Source: Bog-159 sp963785255
Lineage (GTDB): Bacteria > Acidobacteriota > Terriglobia > Bryobacterales > Bryobacteraceae
Length of the DNA: 64,000 nt
Assembly (NCBI GenBank): GCA_963785255.1
Contig: CAWAUR010000003.1
Coordinates: 310,001-374,000, forward strand
Direction: 5' to 3'
A program made the position numbers and the translations under genes. This document shows, piece after piece, positions 26,101 through 34,057 of the stretch. Every line of letters starts with the position of its first letter. The first letter of the stretch is position 1. A model generated the notes under the pieces. That model worked only from the letters and a program-made list of their open reading frames with translations. It made no database searches and was not told the DNA's origin.

Positions 26101-26197
26101 GACGCGGCTGTTACCGAGCCGCGACCGTCAGGAAGCGGTTTCCCCAAGACGGTTAAGCACACGTGGGAGCCTGCCCCACAATGGAGGCGCGCAATGA
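23192..26197 (+). CDS. membrane-anchored pentahaem cytochrome c with TPR domain and repeat-derived tail
   Basis: 1001 residues. Residues 8-150 hold about four or five hydrophobic helices. Five CxxCH haem sites follow near residues 192 (CGRCH), 237 (CAGCH), 270 (CTSCH), 338 (CSACH) and 386 (CADCH), then a beta-rich region and TPR-like helices (about 700-890). This suggests a periplasmic electron carrier held at the inner membrane. From about residue 912 the tail is translated from family B and family C repeats and is unlikely to belong to the original protein. The ORF ends in ATGA overlap with the CRTAC1 gene, so the pair is probably translationally coupled. A GAGGGG precedes the ATG. Confidence 0.8.
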   Translation: MKHGRPARYAGVLLVLLLVNTAYIAAFASPTIFYMGNVVLHLALGLLLAIMLLWLIRRMPLAGSLFLIAAMAGIFLAVSGNTTPHRWVLEAHIAVAGLALLALLPYVFKNTSANFRNAYVAGLALLVMFPSATALYRKVRPDANDRIRNPLVVPVSMNEEGGGPRSPFFPSSAKTNVGGIIPSNFFMDSEACGRCHKDIYEQWKSSMHHFASFNNQFYRKSIEYMQSVIGTQPSKWCAGCHDHAVFFNGRFDRPIKDQIDTPEARAGLSCTSCHAITHVDSSMGNAGVTVQYPPLHELLSSKNKLIQDADYFMTFLNPAPHRRTFMKPFMREQVPEFCSACHKVHLDVPVNQYRWFRGFNDYDNWQASGVSGQGARSFYYPPKTQNCADCHMPMVASSDPGNIGGKVHSHRFPAANTAVPYANQDQAQLSLTEKFLTSGFISVDIFAVSPAKDTGTAMVRRTGEGPHAMTGFAVGEEAEQSGTAMIREVGQVAAPIDHSGIHLEPGSTARVDVVVRTRKIGHFFPGGTVDAFDVWLELQGKDADGRVIFWSGEVEDGGKGPVEPGAHFYRAYQLDGDGNMINKRNAWQARSVLYVRMIPPGAADVVHYRVKVPKDAKGPLTFTAKLNYRKFSYYYTQFAYAGQPKPNQDPKLLTSSYNSMEYSFDPHNIPQDVSGNIKGRIPDLPIVTLASAKASVPLGLSDWTPVVRKEDRERWNDWGIGLLLQGDLKGAEYAFKKVTDAEPGYADGWLNVARALIQEGETDAAKPYVEQALKINSKLGRIWFFKAMIEKADGKYDDALESLGVTLGMYPRDRVALNQAARILFLQRKYGEAVKVLDRVCDVDPEDLQMHYTRMLCLRGLGDASGAGREQALFERFKAEESAQAITAKPRLMSPENNNERQQVHDHESVPLGGAGTLPAAASQAAMRRNHGLSEQASKRGGSRVLNRSGDFEPLKPLPDGRGSVDRAISTRLLPSRDRQEAVSPRRLSTRGSLPHNGGAQ
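25929..26180. repeat. family B and family C repeats inside the 3' end of the cytochrome ORF
   Basis: A full family B copy (25929-25969), a family C inverted pair (26056-26144: arms GAAACCGCTCCCTGACGGTC and its near-complement) and a half family B copy (about 26163-26180) lie in one continuous reading frame with the cytochrome gene. All are read without a stop codon. Confidence 0.85.
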
Positions 26198-27864
26198 TGC
26201 GATATCTTCTCGCGCTTGGCGCGGTCGCCTGCGTGGCGGGCACCGTGGCTCCGCCGGCGGGCATTACGTTTACCGATGTGACCGCCCGCGCGGGCATCAA
26301 ATTCGTGCACAACAGCGGACGCACTGGCAAAAAGTTTCTGCCGGAGACCATGGGATCGGGCGTCGCCTGGTTCGACGCCGATGGCGACGGCTGGCCCGAT
26401 CTGCTGCTGATCAACAGCAAAGACTGGACGCCGCGCGGCCGCAGATCGCTGCCGGCGCTCTATCGTAATAATCACGACGGCACGTTCACGGATATCACCG
26501 CGGGCAGCGGTCTCGATATCGAGATGTACGGTATGGGCGTGGCCATCGGCGACTATGATAACGACGGTCGCGACGACGTTTATATCACCGCTCTGGATGG
26601 CGACCGTCTGTTCCACAACGAAGGCCACGGCAAGTTCCGGGATGTGACGAAAGCGGCGGCTATCAACAACGCCAACTTCGGCGCCAGCGCCGCATGGCTC
26701 GATTACGATCGCGACGGCAAGTTGGATCTGTTCGTTGCTAATTACGTGCAGTGGACCGCGCCGGGCGATATATGGTGTTCGCTCGATGGCGCCACTAAGT
26801 CGTATTGCACGCCCGAATCGTACAAGGGCACGTCGTCTAAGTTGTATCATAACTTAGGCAACGGCAAATTTGAGGATGTAAGCCATAAGGCAGGCATCGA
26901 CGATCCGAAGAGTAAGTCGCTGGGAATTACAGTTCTGGATTATAACGGCGATGGTTGGCCCGACTTATTCATATCGAACGACACGCAACCGAACAAGCTG
27001 TACCGCAACAATCGCAATGGGACCTTCACCGATGAGGGAATGGTGGCGGGCGTGGCTTTCGGCGAAGATGGCGTGGCGCGCGGCGCCATGGGTGTGGACT
27101 CCGCCGATTACGACCGATCGGGACGGCCGCATCTGCTGGTGGGAAACTTCTCCAATCAGATGCTCGGGCTTTATCACAACGAAGGCACGGGGCTGTTCGT
27201 GGATGAAGCGCCTTCTTCAACCGTGGGGCGCGCCAGCCTGTTGACGCTGACTTTCGGCGCGTTCTTCTTCGATTACGATCTGGACGGCTATCCCGATATT
27301 TTCGCGGCCAACGGGCACATCGAAGAAGAGATCGGCCGGGTGCAGCCGAAGGTGCAGTATAAGGAGCCGCCGCTGCTGTTCCACAACCTGGGCAAGGGGC
27401 AGTTCGATAACGTGACCTCGCGCATGGGCGCGGCGTTCAACCGCCCGGTGGTGGCGCGCGGCGCGGCGTATGCCGATTACGACCGCGACGGCGATCTGGA
27501 TATCGTGGTAACTACCAACGACGGTCCGGCTTACTTATTCCGCAACGATGGCGGCAATCGCAATCACTGGATCTCGATGCGGCTGGTGGGGCGTAAGTCG
27601 AATCGCGACGGCATCGGCGCGGTGGTGCGAGTGACCAGTAAGTCGGGTAAGCAATGGAATATGGTGCGCAGCGGATCGAGTTACTGCTCGCAGAGCGACC
27701 TGGCGCTGACGTTTGGCCTGGGCGCCGATGCGGCGGTGGATGCCATCGAGATCGACTGGCCCAGCGGGCAGAAGCAAAAGCTGGGCGCCGTGGCCGCGAA
27801 TCAGTTCCTGACCATCGACGAGGTGGCGGGCATTGTGGGGCGGGCGGGGCCGGGGAAGAATTGA
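26194..27864 (+). CDS. CRTAC1 family protein (FG-GAP repeats plus ASPIC/UnbV domain)
   Basis: 556 residues with a signal peptide. Repeated calcium-binding blades are visible (WFDADGDGWPDLLL, IGDYDNDGRDDVYI, WLDYDRDGKLDLFV, VLDYNGDGWPDLF, FFDYDLDGYPDIF, YADYDRDGDLDIVV), forming an integrin-alpha-like beta-propeller. The C-terminal ASPIC/UnbV domain (about 460-545) includes SDLALTFGLGADAAVDAIEIDWPSG. Secreted; function unknown in most bacteria. In acidobacteria and planctomycetes such genes often neighbour TPR or cytochrome genes, as here. It overlaps the cytochrome gene by 4 nt. Confidence 0.9.
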   Translation: MMRYLLALGAVACVAGTVAPPAGITFTDVTARAGIKFVHNSGRTGKKFLPETMGSGVAWFDADGDGWPDLLLINSKDWTPRGRRSLPALYRNNHDGTFTDITAGSGLDIEMYGMGVAIGDYDNDGRDDVYITALDGDRLFHNEGHGKFRDVTKAAAINNANFGASAAWLDYDRDGKLDLFVANYVQWTAPGDIWCSLDGATKSYCTPESYKGTSSKLYHNLGNGKFEDVSHKAGIDDPKSKSLGITVLDYNGDGWPDLFISNDTQPNKLYRNNRNGTFTDEGMVAGVAFGEDGVARGAMGVDSADYDRSGRPHLLVGNFSNQMLGLYHNEGTGLFVDEAPSSTVGRASLLTLTFGAFFFDYDLDGYPDIFAANGHIEEEIGRVQPKVQYKEPPLLFHNLGKGQFDNVTSRMGAAFNRPVVARGAAYADYDRDGDLDIVVTTNDGPAYLFRNDGGNRNHWISMRLVGRKSNRDGIGAVVRVTSKSGKQWNMVRSGSSYCSQSDLALTFGLGADAAVDAIEIDWPSGQKQKLGAVAANQFLTIDEVAGIVGRAGPGKN

Positions 27865-27871
27865 TCGCCAG

Positions 27872-30315
27872 CTACTCCCATCGCAGAGCCACCGTCGGGT
27901 CCACGCACGCCGCGCGTCGGGCAGGCCAATAACATGCCGCGCCGGCAACCGCCACCCACACTAGAGTTACCGCGGCATAAGTGGGTGGATCCGCCGGACT
28001 GACCCCGTATAGCAAAGGAGCCAGGGCGCGATCGAGCATCAAGCAAGCTGCCAGACCGATGCCCACGCCCGCCAGCGTCAGGCTCAAGCCCTGGCTCAGC
28101 ACCATCCGCAACACAGCCGCCGGCTGCGCGCCGATGGCTATACGGATGCCGATCTCGCGCCTGCGCAGCGTCACATGATACGCCACCACTCCATACAGGC
28201 CGACCGCGGCCAGCACCAGCGCCAACGCGCCGAACGCGCCGAGCATGGAAACTTCCCAGCGCACCTGCCAATACGACCGGTCCACCCATTCCGCGAACGG
28301 ATGTATTCCATAAATGCGCGCCCCCGCGGCGGCGGCGGCCACAGTCTTGCGTAGGGTTTCGGGTGTGACACGGCCATCCGCCGCGGTCTCCACCAGAATG
28401 TTTTGCATACCTCCCGAATCCTGCGCGAAGTCGCGATAAACATGCGGCCCGGGGACTTCGCCCAGCGACACAACCCGCGCGTCGCGTGCCACCCCGACGA
28501 CTTGCAGAGCATTCGCGCCGTGGCAGCCCAACCACACACGCTTTCCGATAGCCGGCTGTCCGGGCCACATACGCCTGGCGAGTGACTCATTCACGATCGC
28601 CACCACAGGACCCTCCGGCACATCGGCGCTGCCGAAATCCCTTCCGGCCATGAGTGGAATGCGCATCGTTTCCAGATAGCCCGCGCCGATGGTGCTGGCG
28701 GTCGCGGGCACCGCATCGCGTCCCGGTTCGGAAACGCAATCCGGATTCACCGGGGTCAGGGGCAGCAGATTGGTCACGGCCGCGCTTTTTACGCCCGGCA
28801 TCGCGCGCAGCCTGTCGAGCGTCTGCGCATAGAACTGGCGCGCCGTTTCGGGTGTGAACTCGGGCGGCGAAGCGAGCACGGTGATGTACATGCGGTTCTT
28901 CACCGCGAATCCCGCATCGGCCGATTGGAACGTGACTAGCACGCGCAAGAACAGTCCCGCCGTGAGCAGCAGAACATCGATAACGCGACCTGCGCGACCA
29001 GCGAGACGCGCCGCAGCCGGAATCGCGCCGCGCCGGGCGCATCGCCCTTGATCGCCGCCAGAACATCCGCGCGGCTGGCGCGCCATGCCGGCGCCAGGCC
29101 GAACACGATCGTGGTGAACAACGCCAGCAGCAGCGCGCAAACCCATCACGCGCGCATCCGGCGTGAGATCGAGGCGTAGAGCTTCGCCGAACGCCGTGGT
29201 GGGCAGCAGTACTTCCAACAGCCGCGCGGTCCATGCGCCCAACACCAGGCCCGCCAAGCCGCCGGCCGCCGCCAGCAGCAGACTTTCCGTCATCAATTGA
29301 CGCACGATGCGGCCGCGCCGCGCGCCCAGCGCCATCCGCACGGAAATCTCCCGCGCACGTCCCGCGCCTCGCGCCAGCAGCAGATTGCCCACATTCACGC
29401 AGGCAATCAGCAGCACGATGCCCACCACCGCCATCAGCACCGCCGCAATGGGCGTGGACGTTCTGCGGCTGCGCGAGTTCGGAATTCCGCGCACACGCGC
29501 CACCATCAGCGATTCGTTCGCCGCGTTCGCCGTCGCCGGCCGCGGCTGCTCCCGGCGTATCCGCGCGTCGATGGCGCTCAATTCCGCGGCAGCCTGCGCG
29601 GTCGCGACACCGGCTTTCATCCTGCCAAACACAAATACGCGCGGCCGCGTGCGATCTTCCAACTGCCCGCCAAGCTCCCCATACTGCGCGGCCCACATGC
29701 GAAACGGAACCCAGATATCCATGTTCAGCGGCAGGTAAATTCCCGCGAATTCCGGCGGCGCCACGCCCACGATCGTGTACCACTGGGTTTCCGACCGCAC
29801 GCGCTTGCCCAGAATGTGCGGATCGCCATGGAACCAGCGCTGCCACGCGCGATAGCCGATCACCGCGGCCGGTTCGTCGTCGCGCGCGAACCAGCGGCCC
29901 ATAAACGTGCCCACGCCCATCACCTGCGGATAATTGGCCGTCACGGCTTCGGCCGCCGCGGGATGTGTCTCGCCATCGAAATCCAGGCTCGATTCAGTCG
30001 GATTGGATGCCGCCAACCCGCGAGCAACTGCGTGCGCGCGCGCAAATCGCGGTAATCCGGCCAGGAGATGAGCGAGTTGCCCGGCCGCCCCAGCATCACC
30101 AGGCGATCCGGCGCAGCGGCCGGCAGTGGCCGGAAGAACAGGTAGTTGAGCATGCTGAAGACTGCCGTGTTCACGCCGATGCCCAGCGCCAGGCACAGCA
30201 CCGCTAGAAAGGTAAATCCAGGAGACTTGCGCGCCAGGCGCACCGCGTAGGCGAGGTCCTTCAGGAAAGCGGCCATGGACGTGAAGACACCGCCCAGCCC
30301 GTATTGTTCCCGCAT
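27872..30315 (-). pseudogene. ADOP-type (MacB-like) ABC transporter permease, broken by three single-base indels
   Basis: Related to the intact ADOP gene at 51460, about 810 residues when repaired. The N-terminal MacB-like block (FLKDLAYAVRLARKSPGFTFLAVL...GIGVNTAVFSMLNYLFF) ends in one frame near 30018, where a base is missing. The reading continues in another frame to about 29138, where one base is extra (the expected ALLLALFTTIVFG lies in the first frame). Near 28972 another base is missing, after which VLLLTAGLFLRVLV to the C-terminal DPTVALRWE is read. The region has FtsX-like permease segments at both ends. Sequencing error at short homopolymers is as likely as real decay. The start ATG at 30315 follows half a family B repeat. 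Confidence 0.75.
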
Positions 30316-30360
30316 TGTGGGGCAGGCTCGTAGCGCTGGTGCCGTACAAGGTCGACTCGC

Positions 30361-31872
30361 TTAAGGCCGCAAGAAGGGCGTGCCCTTATCAGGATTTGGA
30401 TCCATCGTCATGCGGTAGTCGCCCGTCTTCGCTTTATCTACAAACTCCATGACGACGTTGGTACCGACACCCTTGATGGAGTGATAGAGCCACTCCTCAG
30501 TGGGGACGTTGGTAGCCTGAAGACTGCCTCCAGCGGGCTGGCCTTCGGGATGGGACTCGATTTCGTCCGGCGGTCCGAACATGATGTAGATGCGCCCACG
30601 ATCGGTCTTCCATCCTGCCGTCTTGCGCCACCCGAAGTGCATGTCGGAGTAGCCAATACGACGGTAGTGTTCGTTTTTGAAGGCGTTGTCGGGACTACCC
30701 GGCGTGGGATTGCGGCGCTCCCAGAACTGCTCGATGAAATGTTCGCGCTCCGGGTTGGCTTCGAGACTCAGGAAAGCAGCGCGCTCGCGTTCGCCGATGA
30801 TGTAGACGACGTCTTCGTTGAGCCACAGGGTGTATGGGTCGGCCTTCACTTGCGGCGCGCCTGGCGCACCATGGGCTGGAGACTGCGCCTGCCAGGCGGC
30901 CAGCGCGCCGACCGCGGCGAGCATCAGTATGCCGGCAGAGAAGACCGGCGCCAGAGCCGAGGCTTTCGGTTGATACAACAAACGGTGAATGCGTTTCATC
31001 AGATTACCTCCCGTAGCCGCCACCACGGCTTCATTCGCCGTCCAGCGGGTTTGTTCCAATGCAGCCAGGGCAGCGGCATATTCATGCGCGTTGCCGCTGG
31101 CGGCCACCACCAGATCGTCACAACATTTTTCGCGCTCGGCGCGGACCACACCGGTCATCCACCAGATCGCCGGGTGATAGAACAAAAAACTCTCCACCAC
31201 CCTTTGCAACAGGTTCGCCAGATAGTCTCGGCGGCGGATATGCGCCAGTTCGTGCATCAGAACCGCTTCCAACTGGCGGGCGGGCATTCCGGCCAGCAGA
31301 CCCACGGGAATAAGTATCACCGGACGGAGATGACCTATGACCACCGGCACGTCCGCGAGACACGTTTCGAGCAGCGCAACCGGCTTCGAGACGTGCAGCC
31401 TGGCGCGCAGTTGGTCGAGCCGTTCGAGCCAGGGAGGGGGAGCGCCGCAAACGCCCCGCCGGCGCAGTCGTCCGGCTGCCATCCAACCGGCAGCGCTGCG
31501 CAGATGAAACAGCAGCACGCCTGCCATCCAGAGTGGCGCCAGCCATGGCGGTACGTCCGCGATGCGGAACCGGGCCGGCATGACCCGCGACGACTGCCCG
31601 TCATCGAGAGGTGCGCGCGGGATGGCGTACGGTATTCGAGGAGTGTTACGCTTTTCTTCCTTTGCGAGGATACTGAATGTGAGGGCGAAGGCCGCCAGCA
31701 CGCCGAGCATAGCCCCACATGCGCATATATAGCGAGCGCGCGACGAGCGGATCACGAACAGCGCCGCCAGCAGAAGCAGCCCGGCCAACGCGCCTTCCCA
31801 CAACGAGTGAAAGATCGCCCAGCCCAGAGCCTTGGCCAGCGGTGCTTGGACCAGATGCGCTATGGTTGTCAT
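30361..31872 (-). CDS. M56 (BlaR1/MecR1-like) membrane metalloprotease with a C-terminal GWxTD domain
   Basis: 503 residues. Hydrophobic helices near 17-40, 48-70, 110-126 and 306-327 frame a cytoplasmic zinc-protease loop with HELAH (207-211) and EREKCCDD (246-253). Instead of a penicillin-binding sensor domain, the C-terminus (about 345-500) is a GWxTD domain; the motif itself reads GWKTD at 420-424. By family analogy the protease may cleave the co-transcribed BlaI-like repressor when the sensor detects an unknown signal. Its ATG overlaps the end of that repressor gene by 4 nt. Confidence 0.9.
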   Translation of the reverse strand: MTTIAHLVQAPLAKALGWAIFHSLWEGALAGLLLLAALFVIRSSRARYICACGAMLGVLAAFALTFSILAKEEKRNTPRIPYAIPRAPLDDGQSSRVMPARFRIADVPPWLAPLWMAGVLLFHLRSAAGWMAAGRLRRRGVCGAPPPWLERLDQLRARLHVSKPVALLETCLADVPVVIGHLRPVILIPVGLLAGMPARQLEAVLMHELAHIRRRDYLANLLQRVVESFLFYHPAIWWMTGVVRAEREKCCDDLVVAASGNAHEYAAALAALEQTRWTANEAVVAATGGNLMKRIHRLLYQPKASALAPVFSAGILMLAAVGALAAWQAQSPAHGAPGAPQVKADPYTLWLNEDVVYIIGERERAAFLSLEANPEREHFIEQFWERRNPTPGSPDNAFKNEHYRRIGYSDMHFGWRKTAGWKTDRGRIYIMFGPPDEIESHPEGQPAGGSLQATNVPTEEWLYHSIKGVGTNVVMEFVDKAKTGDYRMTMDPNPDKGTPFLRP

Positions 31873-32255
31873 GGCGTCCCCTTTTGATACTCGTCCAGCA
31901 GTTTCTGCAACTCCGCCAGTTCCTTTTTTGAGGCCTTTCGGGCGGACAGGGCTCCCAACAGCAGGCCCTTGGCCGATCCGTCAAACGCGCGGTGAAGCAA
32001 GTCGCCCGCAAGCTGCCGCTGAGTCCATTCGCGGGGCCGTGCGGGTTCGTACACATGCGAGCGCTGTGTTTCGTCGCGGCGGACGAGGCCTTTCTCGGCC
32101 ATGACCTGCAACTGCTTGAGCACGGTAGTGTACTGCGCCGGCTTGCGGCCGGCGATCACCTCGTGAACATCGCGGACGGTGCTCGCACCGCGGCTCCAAA
32201 GCACCGTCAGGATTTCCAGTTCAGCGTCTGTTGGTTTGGGGATTTCCTTGGACAT
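31869..32255 (-). CDS. BlaI/MecI/CopY-family transcriptional repressor
   Basis: 128 residues. The N-terminal winged helix (LTDAELEILTVLWS-like opening, STVRDVHEVIAG, AQYTTVLKQLQVMAEKGLVRR) matches BlaI, with a C-terminal helical dimerisation region (KKELAELQKLLDEY). BlaI proteins repress their own promoter and are cleaved after signalling through M56 proteases. The gene overlaps the M56 gene by 4 nt, so the two form an operon. It is preceded by an almost perfect sigma-70 promoter placed so that the mRNA has no or almost no leader. Confidence 0.9.
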   Translation of the reverse strand: MSKEIPKPTDAELEILTVLWSRGASTVRDVHEVIAGRKPAQYTTVLKQLQVMAEKGLVRRDETQRSHVYEPARPREWTQRQLAGDLLHRAFDGSAKGLLLGALSARKASKKELAELQKLLDEYQKGTP

Positions 32256-32263
32256 CTACGACG

Positions 32264-32292
32264 ACTATACTATGACGGTTATCGTATGTCAA
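32264..32292 (-). promoter_or_regulatory. sigma-70-type promoter of the blaI/M56 operon
   Basis: On the minus strand TTGACA (32292-32287), a 17-nt spacer and TATAGT (32269-32264), followed 8 nt later by the ATG at 32255. Two related 12-mers, CTATACTATGAC (32265-32276, plus strand) and TTATCGTATGTC (32279-32290), 14 bp apart, overlap the promoter and may be the repressor's binding sites. Confidence 0.7.
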
Positions 32293-32304
32293 CGCAAAAA
32301 TCCA

Positions 32305-33165
32305 TCACGGCGCCGGCTCCACATGCACCAGCACATCCGCCACCCACGGCAGCGTCTCCTTAATCACAATGCGCACCTGCGTGGCGATCTCATGCGACTC
32401 CCGCACGGTAATCTCGGGGTCCACCTCCAAATGCAGATCCACATGATATTGCAGCCCTGTCTTGCGCGCATAGCACTTCTCCACGCCGCGCACTCCCGGC
32501 ACCGTCCGCGCCGCCGCACGCACGCGCGACACGCTGTCGTCGTCGGGCATGGTGTCCATCAGTTGCATAGTGATGTCGCGCGTCACACGCAGCCCGGTGA
32601 AGATCACGATCAGCCCTACCGCGAACGCGCCCCAATGGTCCGCCGACGGAAAACGATGCGGCGCCGCAATGGTCATTGACACCGCTACCAGCGCCGCCAT
32701 CGCCGACAAGATATCCACCGAATCGTTCCAGGCGTCCGCCATCAGCGCCGCGCTGCGAATCTTCCTCCCAAAGTGGAATTTCACCCCGGATAGCACACTC
32801 TTCGTCAACGCCGAAAGAATCAGCGGCCACACCACGAAGGCGGCCGGCGGCGGCGTCACCTCGCCCACCTTGCGCAGCGCGGTCACCGCGATGGCCAAAC
32901 CCGTCGCGGCCAGCGAGAAGCCCACGAACAGGCCCGTCACCGTCTCCGCGCGCCCGTGCCCATACGGATGATTCCAGTCGGCCGGCTTGGCCGCCAGCGT
33001 CAAGCCCAACAGCACCAGGCCCGACGCGAACACGTCCCCCGCCGACTCCAGGCCATCCGCCACCACCGCGTGCGAATGCCCCATCAGCCCAGCCGCGATC
33101 TTGATCGCCGCCAGCGCGCCGCTCACGCACATCCCGGCAATCGCCACGCGTTGGCCAGTCAGCAA
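32305..33165 (-). CDS. cation diffusion facilitator (CDF) family transporter
   Basis: 286 residues, TTG start 4 nt after the MIOX stop codon. Six hydrophobic helices are visible. Metal-site residues are the HAVVADGLESAGD block in helix 2 and LMADAWNDSVD in helix 5 (the paired Asp/His motif of CDF proteins), and PYGHGRAETV is also typical. A cytoplasmic ferredoxin-like C-terminal domain follows (from about 205). CDF proteins export Zn2+, Fe2+, Mn2+ or other divalent ions in exchange for protons; the metal is unknown. Probably co-transcribed with MIOX. Confidence 0.9.
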   Translation of the reverse strand: MLTGQRVAIAGMCVSGALAAIKIAAGLMGHSHAVVADGLESAGDVFASGLVLLGLTLAAKPADWNHPYGHGRAETVTGLFVGFSLAATGLAIAVTALRKVGEVTPPPAAFVVWPLILSALTKSVLSGVKFHFGRKIRSAALMADAWNDSVDILSAMAALVAVSMTIAAPHRFPSADHWGAFAVGLIVIFTGLRVTRDITMQLMDTMPDDDSVSRVRAAARTVPGVRGVEKCYARKTGLQYHVDLHLEVDPEITVRESHEIATQVRIVIKETLPWVADVLVHVEPAP

Positions 33166-33169
33166 GGTC

Positions 33170-34033
33170 TCACCAATCGACGTGCGCGGGGAAGTACTCC
33201 GCGATCAGTTCCTCGTAATACGGCCGCAGCGTCCGCGCATCCGGCCGCACCGCGCTTTTCGAGTATAGATCGTAAGGATTGAACGCGCGCACCCACTCGA
33301 ACATCCGCCGGTCCCGCTCGTCCATCAGGTAATCGTAGGCGCGCTCGCGATGCCCCGGATAGAACGAGTGATACCGGATCATGTACAGCGCTTCCTCCGG
33401 CAGGTAGTTCTTCGCCACATGATACATGTACTCGTCGTGGCCCCAGGAGAGATCTACGTTATCGAAGCCGCAGCCTTCTTCATACACGCCCGTGCGCGTC
33501 TGATACGCGGGCACCGCGGCATCCGGATTCGCGGCGAACAATTCCGGATACACGATCTTGTCCGACCACGCGCACCCCACCGGAAACGTATCCCCCACCA
33601 CCGCCCATTGCGGTTCGCCATACAGGCACAAGATTTTCCCCAGGTCGTGAATCAATCCCGTCAAAATAAACCAGCGCGGATGCCCGTCGGCCCGGATGGC
33701 TTCCGCGGTTTGCAGGCAATGGTCGATTTGCGATAGGTCCGTATCCGGGTCGCTATCGTCCACTAGCGTGTTCAGATATTCGAGCGCCTCCCAAATGCTC
33801 ATGCGCCGCCGGTCCAGCCGCCCGTATTCCAGTTTTTTGCGCTGCGCGAACTCGCGCGTCTGATGCATATGATTCAGCCGGTAAAACTCGCGCACCACCG
33901 GCGGCGCCTCCGGAGTGAACTGCCGGAACCCGTCTTGCGCGCGATCCGGATCGTAGCGTTCCTTCACGAAATCGTCCCACTGCTCCAGGCTCTCGAGCGG
34001 TCCTTGCATGTTCCCCGGCATCTTCTCCCTCAT
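33170..34033 (-). CDS. myo-inositol oxygenase (MIOX family)
   Basis: 287 residues using the ATG at 34033; the longer open frame upstream overlaps the divergent gene. The di-iron ligands of MIOX are recognisable in order: His in IDHCLQTAEAIR, His-Asp in LIHDLGKIL, His in SWGHDEYMYHV, His in IRYHSFYPGH and Asp in FNPYDLYSKS. MIOX converts myo-inositol and O2 to D-glucuronate. The enzyme is well known from eukaryotes and found in scattered bacteria. No uronate-pathway gene is adjacent. A TATAAT box lies 6 nt before the ATG. Confidence 0.93.
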   Translation of the reverse strand: MREKMPGNMQGPLESLEQWDDFVKERYDPDRAQDGFRQFTPEAPPVVREFYRLNHMHQTREFAQRKKLEYGRLDRRRMSIWEALEYLNTLVDDSDPDTDLSQIDHCLQTAEAIRADGHPRWFILTGLIHDLGKILCLYGEPQWAVVGDTFPVGCAWSDKIVYPELFAANPDAAVPAYQTRTGVYEEGCGFDNVDLSWGHDEYMYHVAKNYLPEEALYMIRYHSFYPGHRERAYDYLMDERDRRMFEWVRAFNPYDLYSKSAVRPDARTLRPYYEELIAEYFPAHVDW

Positions 34034-34039
34034 GGAGCC

Positions 34040-34047
34040 ATTATACT
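34040..34047. promoter_or_regulatory. overlapping divergent -10 boxes for MIOX and the S1/P1 nuclease
   Basis: TATAAT on the minus strand (34045-34040) is 6 nt before the MIOX ATG. TATACT on the plus strand (34042-34047) is 10 nt before the nuclease ATG. The boxes share four base pairs, so the two promoters probably exclude each other. No good -35 was found for either. Confidence 0.45.
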
Positions 34048-34057
34048 GGCAGTATCC

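Noticed and set aside
28960..30030. Programmed ribosomal frameshifting in the ADOP or hepT genes
   Set aside because: Several shifts of different sign per gene and no slippery heptamer with downstream structure at the sites. Random indels explain it better.
33863..34057. Longer N-terminus for the S1/P1 nuclease
   Set aside because: The added residues would overlap the divergent MIOX gene, and the signal peptide begins at 34058 with Trp at the expected mature end.
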